NCBI RefSeq assembly: GCF_021033825.1
Contig: NZ_JAIFXZ010000006.1
Coordinates: 62,001-126,000, forward strand
Direction of reading: 5' to 3'
Length of the DNA stretch: 64,000 nucleotides
Source of the DNA: Dietzia aurantiaca
Lineage (GTDB): Bacteria; Actinomycetota; Actinomycetes; Mycobacteriales; Mycobacteriaceae
Positions within the stretch are counted from its first letter, which is position 1. Every line of letters starts with the position of its first letter. Shown here one piece after another: positions 24,863 through 34,850 of the stretch. The notes under the pieces are model-generated. The model saw nothing but the letters and a program-made list of their open reading frames with translations, ran no database searches and was not told the DNA's origin. The translations under genes and the position numbers were made by a program.

Positions 24863-25749
24863 CCGGCGGGGCACTCCTGCTGGCGGCGGCGCTGCTCGTC
24901 TGGCCGGCCGGCGCGGCGACGGTGCGCCTCCGGAGGCTTGCTGCTGATCCGGATCCGGCGGCGATGCCGGGCGCGCCGGAGCTGTGGCGCGTCGTCCAGC
25001 GCCTGCCGGTCTCGGTGGTACTCCCCGCCGCTGCGGCGGTCGCGGCCCTGCTCATCGGTGGGCCACTGCACGCGTGCGCTGCTGCGATCCTCGCTGCCAC
25101 GGGAGTCGACCTCCGGCGGCGGGCCGGGCAGCGACGTGGGGTGCTCGCTGCGTTCGCGGGCTGGGAGCGGGCCCTGGACGAGGCGTCCTCCGCGCTGCGG
25201 GCGGGAGCCGGACCGGGGGCCGCGCTGCGCCGGGCCGCAGAGGCCGCTGTCTCCGCGGATGTGGAGGTCGCAGCGGTGCTCACCGCGGCCTCCGCGCACG
25301 CGGACCTGGGCGGGGAGGTGTCGGCGGCGTTCCGGGCCGGGAGAGTCGACAGTGCCGGTGGTTCGACACAAGGGAATCCCGGGCCCGGAGGCCGGGACCA
25401 GCGGTCGATAGCCGAGCGGATCGCGGCGGAGCTGGCCGGGGCCTGGCTGCTGGCGACCCGCCACGGGGTCGTGCTGGCGGACGTCGTGGACGGCCTGCGG
25501 TCCGATGTCGCATCCCGGCGCGAGCGGGCGCTCCGGGTCGACGCCACGCTCGCCGGCCCCAGGGCCACCGCGGTCATCCTCACCTGCCTGCCGCTGTTCG
25601 GGGTACTGCTCGGCTCCGGGTTCGGCGCCGACCCACTCGGCGTGCTGGTGGACGGAGTGCTCGGCGGGGCCCTCTGCCTGGCCGGCGCGATGTTCCTGTC
25701 CGCGGGCCTGCTGTGGACCGACCGGATCGCGGGAGGGGCGGCCCGATGA
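24859..25749 (+). CDS. tadB: TadB-like pilus assembly membrane protein
   Basis: 296 aa type II secretion F-domain-like protein. Membrane helices at about 4-20, 55-90 and two at the C-terminus (TAVILTCLPLFGVLLGSGF, VLGGALCLAGAMFLSAG); cytoplasmic helical core with LDEASSALRAGAGPGAALRRA and LATRHGVVLADVVDGL typical of T2SSF proteins. GTG overlaps tadA and the ATG of tadC overlaps its stop. Corresponds to Rv3658c. Confidence 0.87.
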   Translation: MTGGALLLAAALLVWPAGAATVRLRRLAADPDPAAMPGAPELWRVVQRLPVSVVLPAAAAVAALLIGGPLHACAAAILAATGVDLRRRAGQRRGVLAAFAGWERALDEASSALRAGAGPGAALRRAAEAAVSADVEVAAVLTAASAHADLGGEVSAAFRAGRVDSAGGSTQGNPGPGGRDQRSIAERIAAELAGAWLLATRHGVVLADVVDGLRSDVASRRERALRVDATLAGPRATAVILTCLPLFGVLLGSGFGADPLGVLVDGVLGGALCLAGAMFLSAGLLWTDRIAGGAAR

Positions 25750-26447
25750 CTCTCGCGTTCCTGCTGCTCGCCACCGCGGTGTGCGTGGCTCCATGGCGCG
25801 GGGCCGCCGTCGGCAGACTCGACAGGCTGCACCCGCCGGCCGGACGCCGTGGCGCGCCCTCGGTGGACCACCGTGCCGGTGATCGGCCAGGCCGAGGGGA
25901 GGAAGCGCCGGGAGGCGACCCGGGTTCTGCCCTGCGGCGCGCCCTGCTGAGGCTGCCGGCCGCCCGGTTCCTGCGCGGGCGCGCCGGCCCCGACCCGGAC
26001 GTGCTCGCCCAGGTCGTGGACCTGCTCCGCGCCGCCCTGACCGCCGGGCTCCCCGCTCCCGACGCGCTGGCCGCCGTGGCCGACGCTGTCGCCGATAGCC
26101 GGCCGGACTTGGCGTCGCCGCTGCGCACCGCTGGCGCCCGGCTGCGGCTCGGCGCCACGCCGGAGGAGGCCTGGCACGACGTGCCGGGCGTCGAGCACCT
26201 CGCTCCACTCAAGGCGGTGCTGGTCCGCGCCACCGACGGGGGCGGATCGGTGAAAGCCGCCCTGGAGCACACCGCCGTTCGCATGCGCGCCGAGGCCGAC
26301 GCCGCCGCCACCGCCCGGGCCGAGCGCGCTTCCGTTCTGGTGGCCGGCCCGCTCGGACTGTGCTTCCTGCCCGCCTTCGTCTGCCTGGGAGTCCTACCTG
26401 TCGTGGTCGGCCTGGCCGACGGGATGTTGCCGGGGATCGGGATATGA
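25746..26447 (+). CDS. tadC: TadC-like pilus assembly membrane protein
   Basis: 233 aa, second F-domain platform protein. N-terminal helix, cytoplasmic VVDLLRAALTAGLPAPDALAAV and ATDGGGSVKAALEHTA, then C-terminal helices (ASVLVAGPLGLCFLPAF, GVLPVVVGLADGM). Shorter than classical TadC, as in Rv3657c. The ATGA junction couples it to tadB. 68 bases separate it from the pilin gene. Confidence 0.84.
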   Translation: MTLAFLLLATAVCVAPWRGAAVGRLDRLHPPAGRRGAPSVDHRAGDRPGRGEEAPGGDPGSALRRALLRLPAARFLRGRAGPDPDVLAQVVDLLRAALTAGLPAPDALAAVADAVADSRPDLASPLRTAGARLRLGATPEEAWHDVPGVEHLAPLKAVLVRATDGGGSVKAALEHTAVRMRAEADAAATARAERASVLVAGPLGLCFLPAFVCLGVLPVVVGLADGMLPGIGI

Positions 26448-26515
26448 CCCCCGACCCGGCCCCACGGATTCCGGGGCGGAGACGCCGCCCCGGTCACGAA
26501 AGAAGGAGAACGCTG

Positions 26516-26905
26516 ATGACCATCAACTGCACCACCGGAATCGCCGGCCGGCCCGCCACCGGGGCCGCCTCGCCCGTCGAACCCCCGGCCGAAGCCCAAC
26601 CCGCGGCTATGGGCGAGCCGACTGATGCTTCGCTCGACCCCGGGCCCGAGACCGAGCCCGATCCCGAGCCCGCCCCTCAGAATCCCGTGATCACCGGCTC
26701 GCGACTGGCCTGTGCCCGCGCGATGCTCCGACGACGGTTCGCCGGCGCCACCAGCGCCGAGGCAGGCATGAGCACGGTGGAGTACGCGGTGGGGACGATC
26801 GCCGCCGCGGCGTTCGGCGCGGTGCTCTACACGGTGGTCAGCGGCGACTCGATCCCCGACGCTCTCGGCGGGATCATCGAGCAGGCCCTCAACACCTCGG
26901 TGTGA
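26516..26905 (+). CDS. DUF4244 / Flp-type pilin-like protein
   Basis: 129 aa. The C-terminal 45 residues carry the pilin-like segment SAEAGMSTVEYAVGTIAAAAFGAV: a Gly-[Met/Thr]...Glu5 arrangement before a hydrophobic helix, as in Flp pilins and DUF4244. The first ~75 residues are Pro/Glu/Ala-rich, a much longer leader than the 50-70-aa Flp proteins usually have. AGAAGGAGAA gives a strong ribosome site, the best in the cluster, in line with a high-output structural subunit. No prepilin peptidase is encoded in the window. Corresponds to Rv3656c. Confidence 0.82.
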   Translation: MTINCTTGIAGRPATGAASPVEPPAEAQPAAMGEPTDASLDPGPETEPDPEPAPQNPVITGSRLACARAMLRRRFAGATSAEAGMSTVEYAVGTIAAAAFGAVLYTVVSGDSIPDALGGIIEQALNTSV

Positions 26906-27264
26906 CCGTGTCGCGTCGGCTCCGCGTGGCGGCGAACCGGGATGCCGGGTCGGTGACGGTCGAGGCGGCCCTGGGCATCGCATCTCTGATCACGGTGCTG
27001 TCGGTCGCCGCCGCGGGGGCCGGCGCGGCGGCGACCCAGCTCCGGGTGGTCGATGCCGCCCGCGAGGCCGCGCGGGTCGCCGCGACCTCTGGCGCGGGAC
27101 CGGGCCGGTCGGCCGGTCGGGCCGCCGCTCCGGAGGCCGACGTCACCGTGGAAGCCGGCGGCACCCACGTCACCGCCGTGGTGGTGGCGCCGGCGCGGGG
27201 ACTGCCGGGTGTGGAACTCCGCGCCCGGGCGGTCGCGCGCGTCGAGCCCGGAGCTACGGGATGA
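26902..27264 (+). CDS. TadE-like pseudopilin
   Basis: 120 aa. After a short basic N-terminus, DAGSVTVEAALGIASLITVLSVAAAG matches the TadE-type signal (small residues then Glu and a hydrophobic helix); the rest is an Ala/Val-rich exported domain. GTG start overlaps the pilin stop, its stop overlaps the next ATG. Corresponds to Rv3655c. Confidence 0.8.
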   Translation: MTVSRRLRVAANRDAGSVTVEAALGIASLITVLSVAAAGAGAAATQLRVVDAAREAARVAATSGAGPGRSAGRAAAPEADVTVEAGGTHVTAVVVAPARGLPGVELRARAVARVEPGATG

Positions 27265-27653
27265 CGGCCCCCGTGGGCCCGGGACCGGGGCCGTGGCGGC
27301 CGGGGTGGGGGAGGGCCGACGACGACACCGGCGCCATGACCGTCGCCACAGCTTTCGCCGTGGCGGCGATCCTGGCTCTGGCCGTGGCGGTGCTGCTGAT
27401 CGGGCGGGCTGCGGTGGCTGCGCATTCCGCCCGGTCGGCCGCGGACCTGGCCGCGCTCGCCGCGGCACATGCCCTTCGAGAGGGCGAGGACGCGTGTGGG
27501 GTGGCCTCCGGAATTGCTGTCGCCAACGGGGCGGGACTGGCGGTGTGCACGATCGACGGTGATGACGTGGTGACGCGCGTGGAAGTGCCGGTCGACCTCG
27601 GGCTGTTGGGAACACGGACGGCGTCGGCGGTGGCCCGGGCTGGGCCGGTCTGA
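27261..27653 (+). CDS. TadG-like / Rv3654c-type exported protein
   Basis: 130 aa. DTGAMTVATAFAVAAILALAVAVLL is a TadE/TadG-type membrane anchor; AHSARSAADLAALAAAHALREG is the conserved helix of the 'Rv3654c family TadE-like' proteins. Two cysteines (DACGVA, AVCTID) may form a disulphide outside the cell. Last gene of the seven-gene ssd-tad operon, 49 bases before the convergent ClC gene. Confidence 0.8.
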   Translation: MTAPVGPGPGPWRPGWGRADDDTGAMTVATAFAVAAILALAVAVLLIGRAAVAAHSARSAADLAALAAAHALREGEDACGVASGIAVANGAGLAVCTIDGDDVVTRVEVPVDLGLLGTRTASAVARAGPV

Positions 27654-27701
27654 TTCCCGGCCGCTCCACCGTGAGCGCGGACCGCCGGGCGGCTCGGGGC
27701 C

Positions 27702-29072
27702 TCAGCGCTCAGACGACGTCGGTGGGATGTGGGGGCGCACGTTGAGCATCCGCTCGCGGAGGAGGTCGTAGACCGGACGCGAGCCGAGCAACTGTGGAAC
27801 GATCACCGCGGTCACGCTGGCGGCGAGCAGCGGAACCGCGACCGCGGTCGAGGCACACATCTCCATCACCAGGATCGCGCCGGTCAACGGAGCACGCACG
27901 ACAGAGGTGAACATCGTGGCCATGCCGACGAGCATGAGAGCCGGCGCGAGTTCGGTTCCCACCCCGGGGGAGATCAGGTCGACGATGTGTCCTGCGACCA
28001 GTCCGAACAGCGCACCGAGTGCGAGCATCGGCGCGAACAACCCGCCCGGAGTACCGGCGGCATAGGAGAGCGGGCCGGCGATGAAGCGAACCACCACGAT
28101 CACGGCAACGCCGACAAGGGTCAACTGCTGGCCGGTCAACAGTGCCTGGGTCAGGTCGTCGCCACCGCCGACGAGGGTGGCGTCGACAGTCAGGGCCACA
28201 CCGATCAGTGCTCCGATCACACCGATCTTGAGCAGTGGCGGAATACGGTGCAGCTCGTCGAACCAGGCTAGGAGCACGAGGATGAGACGGTTGTATAGCA
28301 CTCCGAAGAGTGCGACGACCACGCCGAAGATCGCGAAAATCGGAAGCTTCGAGAAGGCGGGCTCCGCGATCGCCGGTACGTGGAAGTCCGCGCGGTCGCC
28401 GAGGATGAGTCGGCTGGTCATCACCGCGACCGCCACCGACGCCATGGTCCACACAACGTATCGAACTCTGATCTTGTGGGTGATCTCCTCCAGACAGAAC
28501 AGAGTCCCGGCGATCGGGGCGTTAAACGCGACGGCGAGTCCGGCGCCCGCCAGCGCCGACTGCATGGTCTGGATCTCGTCGACGGTGGCCCGGGCGGCCT
28601 TTCCGCACCACGCGCCGATAGTGGCGCCCATGTGCACGGTCGGACCTTCTCTGCCGAGCACCATGCCACCGAGCCCTATGGAGAGGAGCCCGCCGACAAA
28701 GCGCGCGGGCAGGACACTGAGCGGCGCGGCCTCGGCCTCGCCCCTCTGGACGGCCTCGACATGCTGGATGCCACTGCCCGCAGCAAGCGGGACTTTCGTG
28801 GCGAGGAGTCCGGCCAACACCGCAGCGGCCGCCGACATCGCTACCGGGATGAGCCATCCGGCGCCGCCGAGGTCGTGAGACCAGGTCACGACGTCTAATC
28901 GGAACTGGTTGGCCTGAACGAGTAGCCAACGGAAGGTGCCACCAGCAGCCCCTGCGAGGACACCGGCGAGCACCGCGAGCAGGGTCATCCATACAAGGAT
29001 GCGGGTGCTGTTCTCGCGGGTCTCGTCTCCGCGGGCATCCCCGCTGCCGGTGCCAATTTGGGTCGGGGACAC
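27702..29072 (-). CDS. ClC-family chloride/proton antiporter
   Basis: 456 aa, about ten membrane helices. ClC signatures: GSGIQ at 99-103, GREGP at 140-144 with the gating glutamate E142, GTPGGLFAP and a C-terminal tyrosine in PVYDLL. FCLEEITH around 195 keeps the internal proton glutamate, which argues for an H+/Cl- antiporter rather than a channel. No CBS domains. The GTG start is 6 bases after TATGGT (leaderless). Confidence 0.92.
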   Translation of the reverse strand: MSPTQIGTGSGDARGDETRENSTRILVWMTLLAVLAGVLAGAAGGTFRWLLVQANQFRLDVVTWSHDLGGAGWLIPVAMSAAAAVLAGLLATKVPLAAGSGIQHVEAVQRGEAEAAPLSVLPARFVGGLLSIGLGGMVLGREGPTVHMGATIGAWCGKAARATVDEIQTMQSALAGAGLAVAFNAPIAGTLFCLEEITHKIRVRYVVWTMASVAVAVMTSRLILGDRADFHVPAIAEPAFSKLPIFAIFGVVVALFGVLYNRLILVLLAWFDELHRIPPLLKIGVIGALIGVALTVDATLVGGGDDLTQALLTGQQLTLVGVAVIVVVRFIAGPLSYAAGTPGGLFAPMLALGALFGLVAGHIVDLISPGVGTELAPALMLVGMATMFTSVVRAPLTGAILVMEMCASTAVAVPLLAASVTAVIVPQLLGSRPVYDLLRERMLNVRPHIPPTSSER

Positions 29073-29278
29073 AGCTTGACCATAGGCCTGGCGACGGGAG
29101 TCCGCGGCTAGACGCGCAGTTGACCTTCAGCGAACTCCGGTCGTCTTTCCTGGTGGGTCGCCGCAGATCGTTGCGCTGCCGTGCCACTAGCGTTGTGCGC
29201 GGACGGGATTCGGCCGCACGGATCGGTAGATGGGCCCGCCACCACCGTTGTCGTCGTCGCACAATCCGACACCACCGA

Positions 29279-31615
29279 CTACGCGGCACCGACCTCAGTC
29301 AACTGCCCCACCACCTCCGCCAGGAGCGCGATCGCGCCCGGCTTGGAGAGCGGATCGTTGCCGTTGCCGCATTTGGGGGATTGGATGCACGACGGGCAGC
29401 CGGACTCGCACTCGCACGCGCGGATCGCCTCGAGTGTCGCTCGCAGCCACGCCTCGGCGCGCCGGAACCCGCGTTCGGCGAAGCCGGCCCCGCCCGCGTA
29501 GCCGTCGTAGACGAAGACCGTCGGCAGGCCGGTGTCCGGGTGCAGGGCGGTCGACACCCCGCCGATGTCCCAGCGGTCGCACGTCGCGACCAACGGCAGC
29601 AGCCCGATCGCCGCGTGCTCGGCAGCGTGCAGCGCGCCCGGCCAGTCCGCTTCCTCCAGCCCCGCGACCCGGAGCAACTGGGGGGTGACGGTGTAGACCA
29701 CCGCGCGCGTGGCCAGCGTCGTCTCCGGCAGGTCGAGCGGGGTCACGTCGAGGATCTCCCCACCACGCAACCGTCGTTGGTAACCGGTCACGCGGGTCGT
29801 GACCTCGACGTCGGCAAACGACAGCGTCACCGGCCCGGCCGGGACCGACTCGAGTGTTTCGATCAGATCGATGGTCACCTGCTCCCGCGCTGACGTGGTC
29901 CACTCCGGCTCCTCCGGGCGGCACAGGGCCAGCCCGTCGTCGAGATCCAGTTCGTCCACCACGAACGACTCGCCCTGGTGCAGGTACAGCGCCCCCGGGT
30001 GGACCTGAGAGCGGGCCCGGACCGAGTCGATGGTGCCGAGCATCCGCCCGTCCAGGGTGTCCACGATCATGACCTCCGCCCCGCCGGTCCCGCGGATGTC
30101 GACCTCGGCATGCGGAGCGTGGTCGTCGGCGGCGGGATACCACCCTGCCGGCCGGCGTCTGACCAGGTTGTCGTCGGCAAGCGCCTCCAGTACCTCCGTC
30201 GCGCCCCACGCGGCGGCCTCGGCGTGCGACATCGGTCGCTCACTCACCGCGCACCGCAACTGGCCCGCCAACAGCACCGGGTTACGCGGATCGGTGACCG
30301 TCGCCTCCACGGGGCGCCCGAGCAGCGCCTCGGGGTGGTGCACGAGGTAGGTGTCGAGCGGGTCGTCGCGTGCGACGAGCAGTACCAGCGCGCCCTGGCC
30401 ACGGCGTCCCGCACGGCCGGCCTGCTGCCAGAACGAGGCGATCGTGCCGGGGAATCCGGCGCTGACCACGGCGTCGAGCCCGGAGATGTCCACGCCAAGC
30501 TCGAGCGCCGACGTCGACGCCACCCCCACCAGCGCGCCCTCCGCCAGGTCTCGTTCGAGACGGCGGCGGTCGTCGGCCAGGTACCCGGCGCGATAGGCGG
30601 CGATCCGCCCGGCGAGCTCGCGTCCGCGCGCGCCGTGGTCCGTGGCGAGCTTCTCGCGGGCACGCAGGGCGGTGGACTCGGCGCCCGCCCGGGAGCGTAC
30701 GAACGTCAGTGTCCGCGCGCCTTCCGCGACGAGTGAGGCCATGAGCGTCGACGACTCCACCGGCGCCGGCCGCCGCACCGGGGCGCCGTTCTCCCCGGTG
30801 AGCCCCTCCATCAGGGGTGGCTCCCACAGCGCGACGGTGCGGCCGCCCTGCGGCGAGGCGTCGTCGGTGACCTCGACGCAGTCGCGGCCGGTGAGGGTGC
30901 TCGCCGCGGCCGCGGCGTCGGAGGTGGTGGCCGAGGCCAGGACGAAGGTGGGATCGGCGCCCAGGGCGCGGGCGAGGCGGTCGAGCCGGCGCAGGACGAG
31001 GGCCACGTTGGAGCCGAACACGCCGCGGTAGGAGTGACATTCGTCGACGACGACGAAGCGCAGCCCCCGCAGGATGCGCGTCCACTGGCGGGCGCGGCCG
31101 AGCACCGAGAGATGCAGCATGTCCGGATTGGTGACGATCCACCGCGAGTTCTCGCGGATCCACGGCCGGGCATCGGTCGGGGTGTCGCCGTCGTAGGAGG
31201 CGGGGGCTACGTGGGCGAGGTCGGGGACCGCGTCGACCAGCGAGATCACGGACGACAGCTGGTCCTGGCCCAGCGCCTTGGTGGGGGACAGGTACAGCAC
31301 GCACGCGTTGCGGTCCGCTGCCAGTGCGCTGAGCGCGGGCAGTTGGTAGCCCAGCGACTTGCCCGACGCCGTGCCGGTGGCCACCACCACGTCGCGGCCG
31401 GCATGGGCGTGGTCGGCGGTGGCAACCTGGTGGGCCCACGGGCGGTCCACGCCGCGGCCAGTCAACTCGTCGACCAGCCCCGGGTGCGCCCACCGCGGCC
31501 AGTCGGCGTGGCGGGCCTCGCGGGCGGGCAGGTCCACGGCGTGGGTGAGCGGGGACGAGTCGGCGGGCAGCTGGTCGAGCAGATGCCCCAGGAGTTCACG
31601 TCCGTACGTCGTCAC
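29279..31615 (-). CDS. sftH: SftH-type DEAD/DEAH helicase with zinc-binding C-terminus
   Basis: 778 aa superfamily-2 helicase (YprA/MrfA/SftH branch). Walker [16 protein letters not shown] near residue 80, Walker [16 protein letters not shown] (DECH box), SATTSD, then QAGRAGRRG (motif VI), and the C-terminal four-cysteine cluster [16 protein letters not shown]. The M. smegmatis homologue is a 3'-to-5' DNA translocase/helicase and B. subtilis MrfA repairs mitomycin damage. GTG 31615 follows TACGGT by 6 bases; the frame extends to 31858 but crosses the cspA promoter region. The 206 bases before the ClC gene show no feature. Confidence 0.92.
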   Translation of the reverse strand: MTTYGRELLGHLLDQLPADSSPLTHAVDLPAREARHADWPRWAHPGLVDELTGRGVDRPWAHQVATADHAHAGRDVVVATGTASGKSLGYQLPALSALAADRNACVLYLSPTKALGQDQLSSVISLVDAVPDLAHVAPASYDGDTPTDARPWIRENSRWIVTNPDMLHLSVLGRARQWTRILRGLRFVVVDECHSYRGVFGSNVALVLRRLDRLARALGADPTFVLASATTSDAAAAASTLTGRDCVEVTDDASPQGGRTVALWEPPLMEGLTGENGAPVRRPAPVESSTLMASLVAEGARTLTFVRSRAGAESTALRAREKLATDHGARGRELAGRIAAYRAGYLADDRRRLERDLAEGALVGVASTSALELGVDISGLDAVVSAGFPGTIASFWQQAGRAGRRGQGALVLLVARDDPLDTYLVHHPEALLGRPVEATVTDPRNPVLLAGQLRCAVSERPMSHAEAAAWGATEVLEALADDNLVRRRPAGWYPAADDHAPHAEVDIRGTGGAEVMIVDTLDGRMLGTIDSVRARSQVHPGALYLHQGESFVVDELDLDDGLALCRPEEPEWTTSAREQVTIDLIETLESVPAGPVTLSFADVEVTTRVTGYQRRLRGGEILDVTPLDLPETTLATRAVVYTVTPQLLRVAGLEEADWPGALHAAEHAAIGLLPLVATCDRWDIGGVSTALHPDTGLPTVFVYDGYAGGAGFAERGFRRAEAWLRATLEAIRACECESGCPSCIQSPKCGNGNDPLSKPGAIALLAEVVGQLTEVGAA

Positions 31616-31851
31616 CCCTTGACCGTAGAGGGAAGCGGGGGCGCGCCGGGTGGTGGCGTGGGCGCGAACCGGCGATGAACTTTCCTTATCCAGGAGCGAC
31701 CTGCAGAGATCGGTTCTCCCACGGACGCTCTCGTGATCTACTGGACGCGGCCGTCTCATCCACCTCGGATTCCGGGGTGGGGGCGCCGGCCCGACGCGCG
31801 TGGCCATCCCGCGAGTCGCATCTGGCAGTACGGAAAAGGAATGCAGTAAAC

Positions 31852-32055
31852 ATGGCACAGGGCACCGTCAAGTGGTTCAACGCGGAGAAGGGCTACGGGT
31901 TCATCGCCCCCGAGGACGGTTCCGCCGACCTCTTCGTCCACTACTCCTCCATCGAAGGCAGCGGCTTCAAGTCGCTCGAGGAGAACCAGCAGGTCGAGTT
32001 CGAGGTCGGTGAGGGCCAGAAGGGTCCTCAGGCGCAGGCGGTCCGCGCGCTCTGA
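31852..32055 (+). CDS. cspA: cold-shock protein CspA
   Basis: 67 aa single OB-fold nucleic-acid chaperone: [12 protein letters not shown] contains RNP1, DLFVHYSSI contains RNP2. ATG 31852 has AAAAGGA about 8 bases upstream. About 235 bases separate it from the divergent helicase start, leaving room for a long, structured 5' leader as is usual for csp genes. Strong terminator just after. Corresponds to Rv3648c. Confidence 0.96.
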   Translation: MAQGTVKWFNAEKGYGFIAPEDGSADLFVHYSSIEGSGFKSLEENQQVEFEVGEGQKGPQAQAVRAL

Positions 32056-32073
32056 CCATCCCGGTCGATCTGG

Positions 32074-32109
32074 GCGAGGCCCCCACCGCGGACGCGGTGG
32101 GGGCCTCGC
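32074..32109 (+). terminator. terminator of cspA
   Basis: Perfect 16-bp stem GCGAGGCCCCCACCGC / GCGGTGGGGGCCTCGC with a 4-base loop, 18 bases after the cspA stop. No U-tract, as is common in this GC-rich group. Confidence 0.8.
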
Positions 32110-32142
32110 CTCGTGTCGGAGGGCGGCCGTAGGCTCAGGCGC

Positions 32143-32730
32143 GTGACGCAGCTGTCGTTCTTCGCCGCGGACTCCCACGTCCCGGAGCCCGCGGATCTGG
32201 AGGGTGCGCTGGCCGCCCGGGGCCAGTCGACGCTCACCGACGCCCTGGCACAGGTGTCGGTGGCCCTCGATGCGCCGTGGCGGGCGGATGCGCTGATGGC
32301 GCTGCTTGCCGAGGCTGGTCTCGACCCGGTTCGCTCGGAGGCGGACCGGGACGGGCGGTGCACAGTCTCCACGGGGCGATCAGCGGCGTTGGTCCCGGTC
32401 GTGCGGCGGTGGCGGCGGGGCGCGGTCTCAGCAGTCCCGGCGGGGTGGACCCCTTCAGCGGGTGCGCTGCGCGTCTGGTTTCTGACCGCGGGCCGGATCA
32501 CCCCGGGCGGCGTCGTCGAGCTGGGGATCGATGCCGGCCCGGAACAGCACGCCCCGCGGCGGGCCGCCCTGGGGGAGTCGCTGGACCGCGTCGGTATCCG
32601 GTCGACATACATCGGTTCGAAGGGCGGCGGGCCGATGCTCAGGCTGGGGACCGCGCGGGCCCGCGCGCGGCTGGCCCAGAACCTCGGGGCGGCGCCCGCC
32701 GAGGTCCCCGAGGGGTGCTGGCCCGGGTAG
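32143..32730 (+). CDS. conserved hypothetical protein (Rv3647c-like)
   Basis: 195 aa, soluble, no recognised domain. Opens VTQLSFFAADS and has an arginine/tryptophan-rich centre (VVRRWRRGAVSAVP), then SGALRVWFLTAGRITPGGVVELGIDAG. GTG 32143 is 7 bases after TAGGCT without a Shine-Dalgarno (leaderless). Sits between cspA and, in mycobacteria, topA. The composition suggests a nucleic-acid-related role, but that is only a guess from context. Confidence 0.75.
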   Translation: MTQLSFFAADSHVPEPADLEGALAARGQSTLTDALAQVSVALDAPWRADALMALLAEAGLDPVRSEADRDGRCTVSTGRSAALVPVVRRWRRGAVSAVPAGWTPSAGALRVWFLTAGRITPGGVVELGIDAGPEQHAPRRAALGESLDRVGIRSTYIGSKGGGPMLRLGTARARARLAQNLGAAPAEVPEGCWPG

Positions 32731-32741
32731 CGTCTGTTCGT

Positions 32742-33527
32742 ATGTGCATGCTCGTCGTGGCGCGTCGGGTGCATCCCCGATATCCCCTCATCGTCGTGGC
32801 CAACCGCGACGAGGTCCTCGACCGGCCCACCGAGCCGCTGCACGAGTGGACCGCCGAGCGCGAGGGGACCGCAGGCATCGTGGCCGGGCGGGATGTCACG
32901 GCCGGCGGGACCTGGCTGTCTCTGGCCCCCGGTGGGCTTTTCTCGGCGGTGACCAACTTCCGCGAGCCGGGCACGCCGCCGCCGTCCGATGCCTCACGCG
33001 GCGAACTCCCCGTCGACGCGCTCGCCGGGCCGGTACCGACTGCCGATTATGTGCGCCACATCGCCCCGGACCTCGACCGGTACGCGGGGGTCAACCTGTT
33101 GGCCGGGGATCCCGACGAGCTGTGGTGGGCGTCCAACCGGTCCCGTCGCGGACCCGAGCGACTGGGGGAGCAGGTGCACGGCCTGTCCAACGCCGCGCTG
33201 GACACGCCGTGGCCGAAGGTCACCGGGGCGGCAATCGACGTGCAGCGCTACGTCGCCGACGACGCCGTCTCCCACCCCGACTGGTCCACCCCGCTCCTCG
33301 ACCTGCTCGCCGACCGCCGCAGAGCCCCGCTCCACCGTCTTCCGCGAACCGGCGTGCCGCTGGCTCAGGAGTGGCGGCTTTCCTCGCGATTCGTCCGCGT
33401 GGGCAGGTGGTACGGCACACGGTCGACCACCGCGATCCGGATCGACCAGCACGGAACGGCCGAGGTGGTCGAGCGCACCTGGGACGCCCGCGGGCGGATT
33501 GCGGGGACGGCAACGGACCGGGTCTGA
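32742..33527 (+). CDS. NRDE-family (TANGO2-like) protein
   Basis: 261 aa. Begins MCMLVVA, with Cys2 in the position of an N-terminal nucleophile, followed by VVANRDEVLDRPTEPLHEW, the NRDE motif, and AGRDVTAGGTWLSLAP and VTNFREPG, all typical of the TANGO2/NRDE family (fold of N-terminal nucleophile hydrolases; bacterial role unclear, haem trafficking proposed for eukaryotic members). TAGCGT ends 8 bases before the ATG. First gene of a segment that interrupts the mycobacterial order between Rv3647c and topA. Confidence 0.88.
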   Translation: MCMLVVARRVHPRYPLIVVANRDEVLDRPTEPLHEWTAEREGTAGIVAGRDVTAGGTWLSLAPGGLFSAVTNFREPGTPPPSDASRGELPVDALAGPVPTADYVRHIAPDLDRYAGVNLLAGDPDELWWASNRSRRGPERLGEQVHGLSNAALDTPWPKVTGAAIDVQRYVADDAVSHPDWSTPLLDLLADRRRAPLHRLPRTGVPLAQEWRLSSRFVRVGRWYGTRSTTAIRIDQHGTAEVVERTWDARGRIAGTATDRV

Positions 33528-33545
33528 AAAGCACCGCTCGCTCCG

Positions 33546-33606
33546 CCCACCCAGCGCCACCCAGCACCACCCAGCACCACCCCGCGCCTCGCCACCCAGC
33601 GCCGCC
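33546..33606. repeat. degenerate CCACCCAGC tandem repeat before fold-back repeat B
   Basis: Four to five units of CCACCCAGCRCC in a row, directly left of copy B and similar in composition to the tract before copy A. Confidence 0.6.
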
Positions 33607-33625
33607 CCGCGCCTTGCCGCGGCGG

Positions 33626-33725
33626 GTTGCAAGACACCGCCCCGCAGTTGCAAGACCTCCGGTGCGCAATACAGGGTCAGGTTCGCACGAGATGCCTTGC
33701 AACCGGAGGGCGTTGTCTTGCAACC
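33626..33725. repeat. fold-back repeat, copy B (convergent gap)
   Basis: Outer arms GTTGCAAGACA (33626-33636) and TGTCTTGCAACC (33714-33725); inner arms GTTGCAAGAC (33647-33656) and GCCTTGCAAC (33694-33703, one G-T pair); centre CTCCGGTGCG ... TTCGCAC, with CCGGAGG after the inner right arm matching CCTCCGG. Lies between the 3' ends of the NRDE and korB genes. Whole element can fold as nested hairpins or one long hairpin. Confidence 0.8.
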
Positions 33726-33753
33726 GGGTAGGCCCGCCCGGCCGGGGCTCGGG

Positions 33754-34824
<1,071 letters not shown>

Positions 34825-34850
34825 GGGTGATCCTCTCCTCGCTCGTGATG

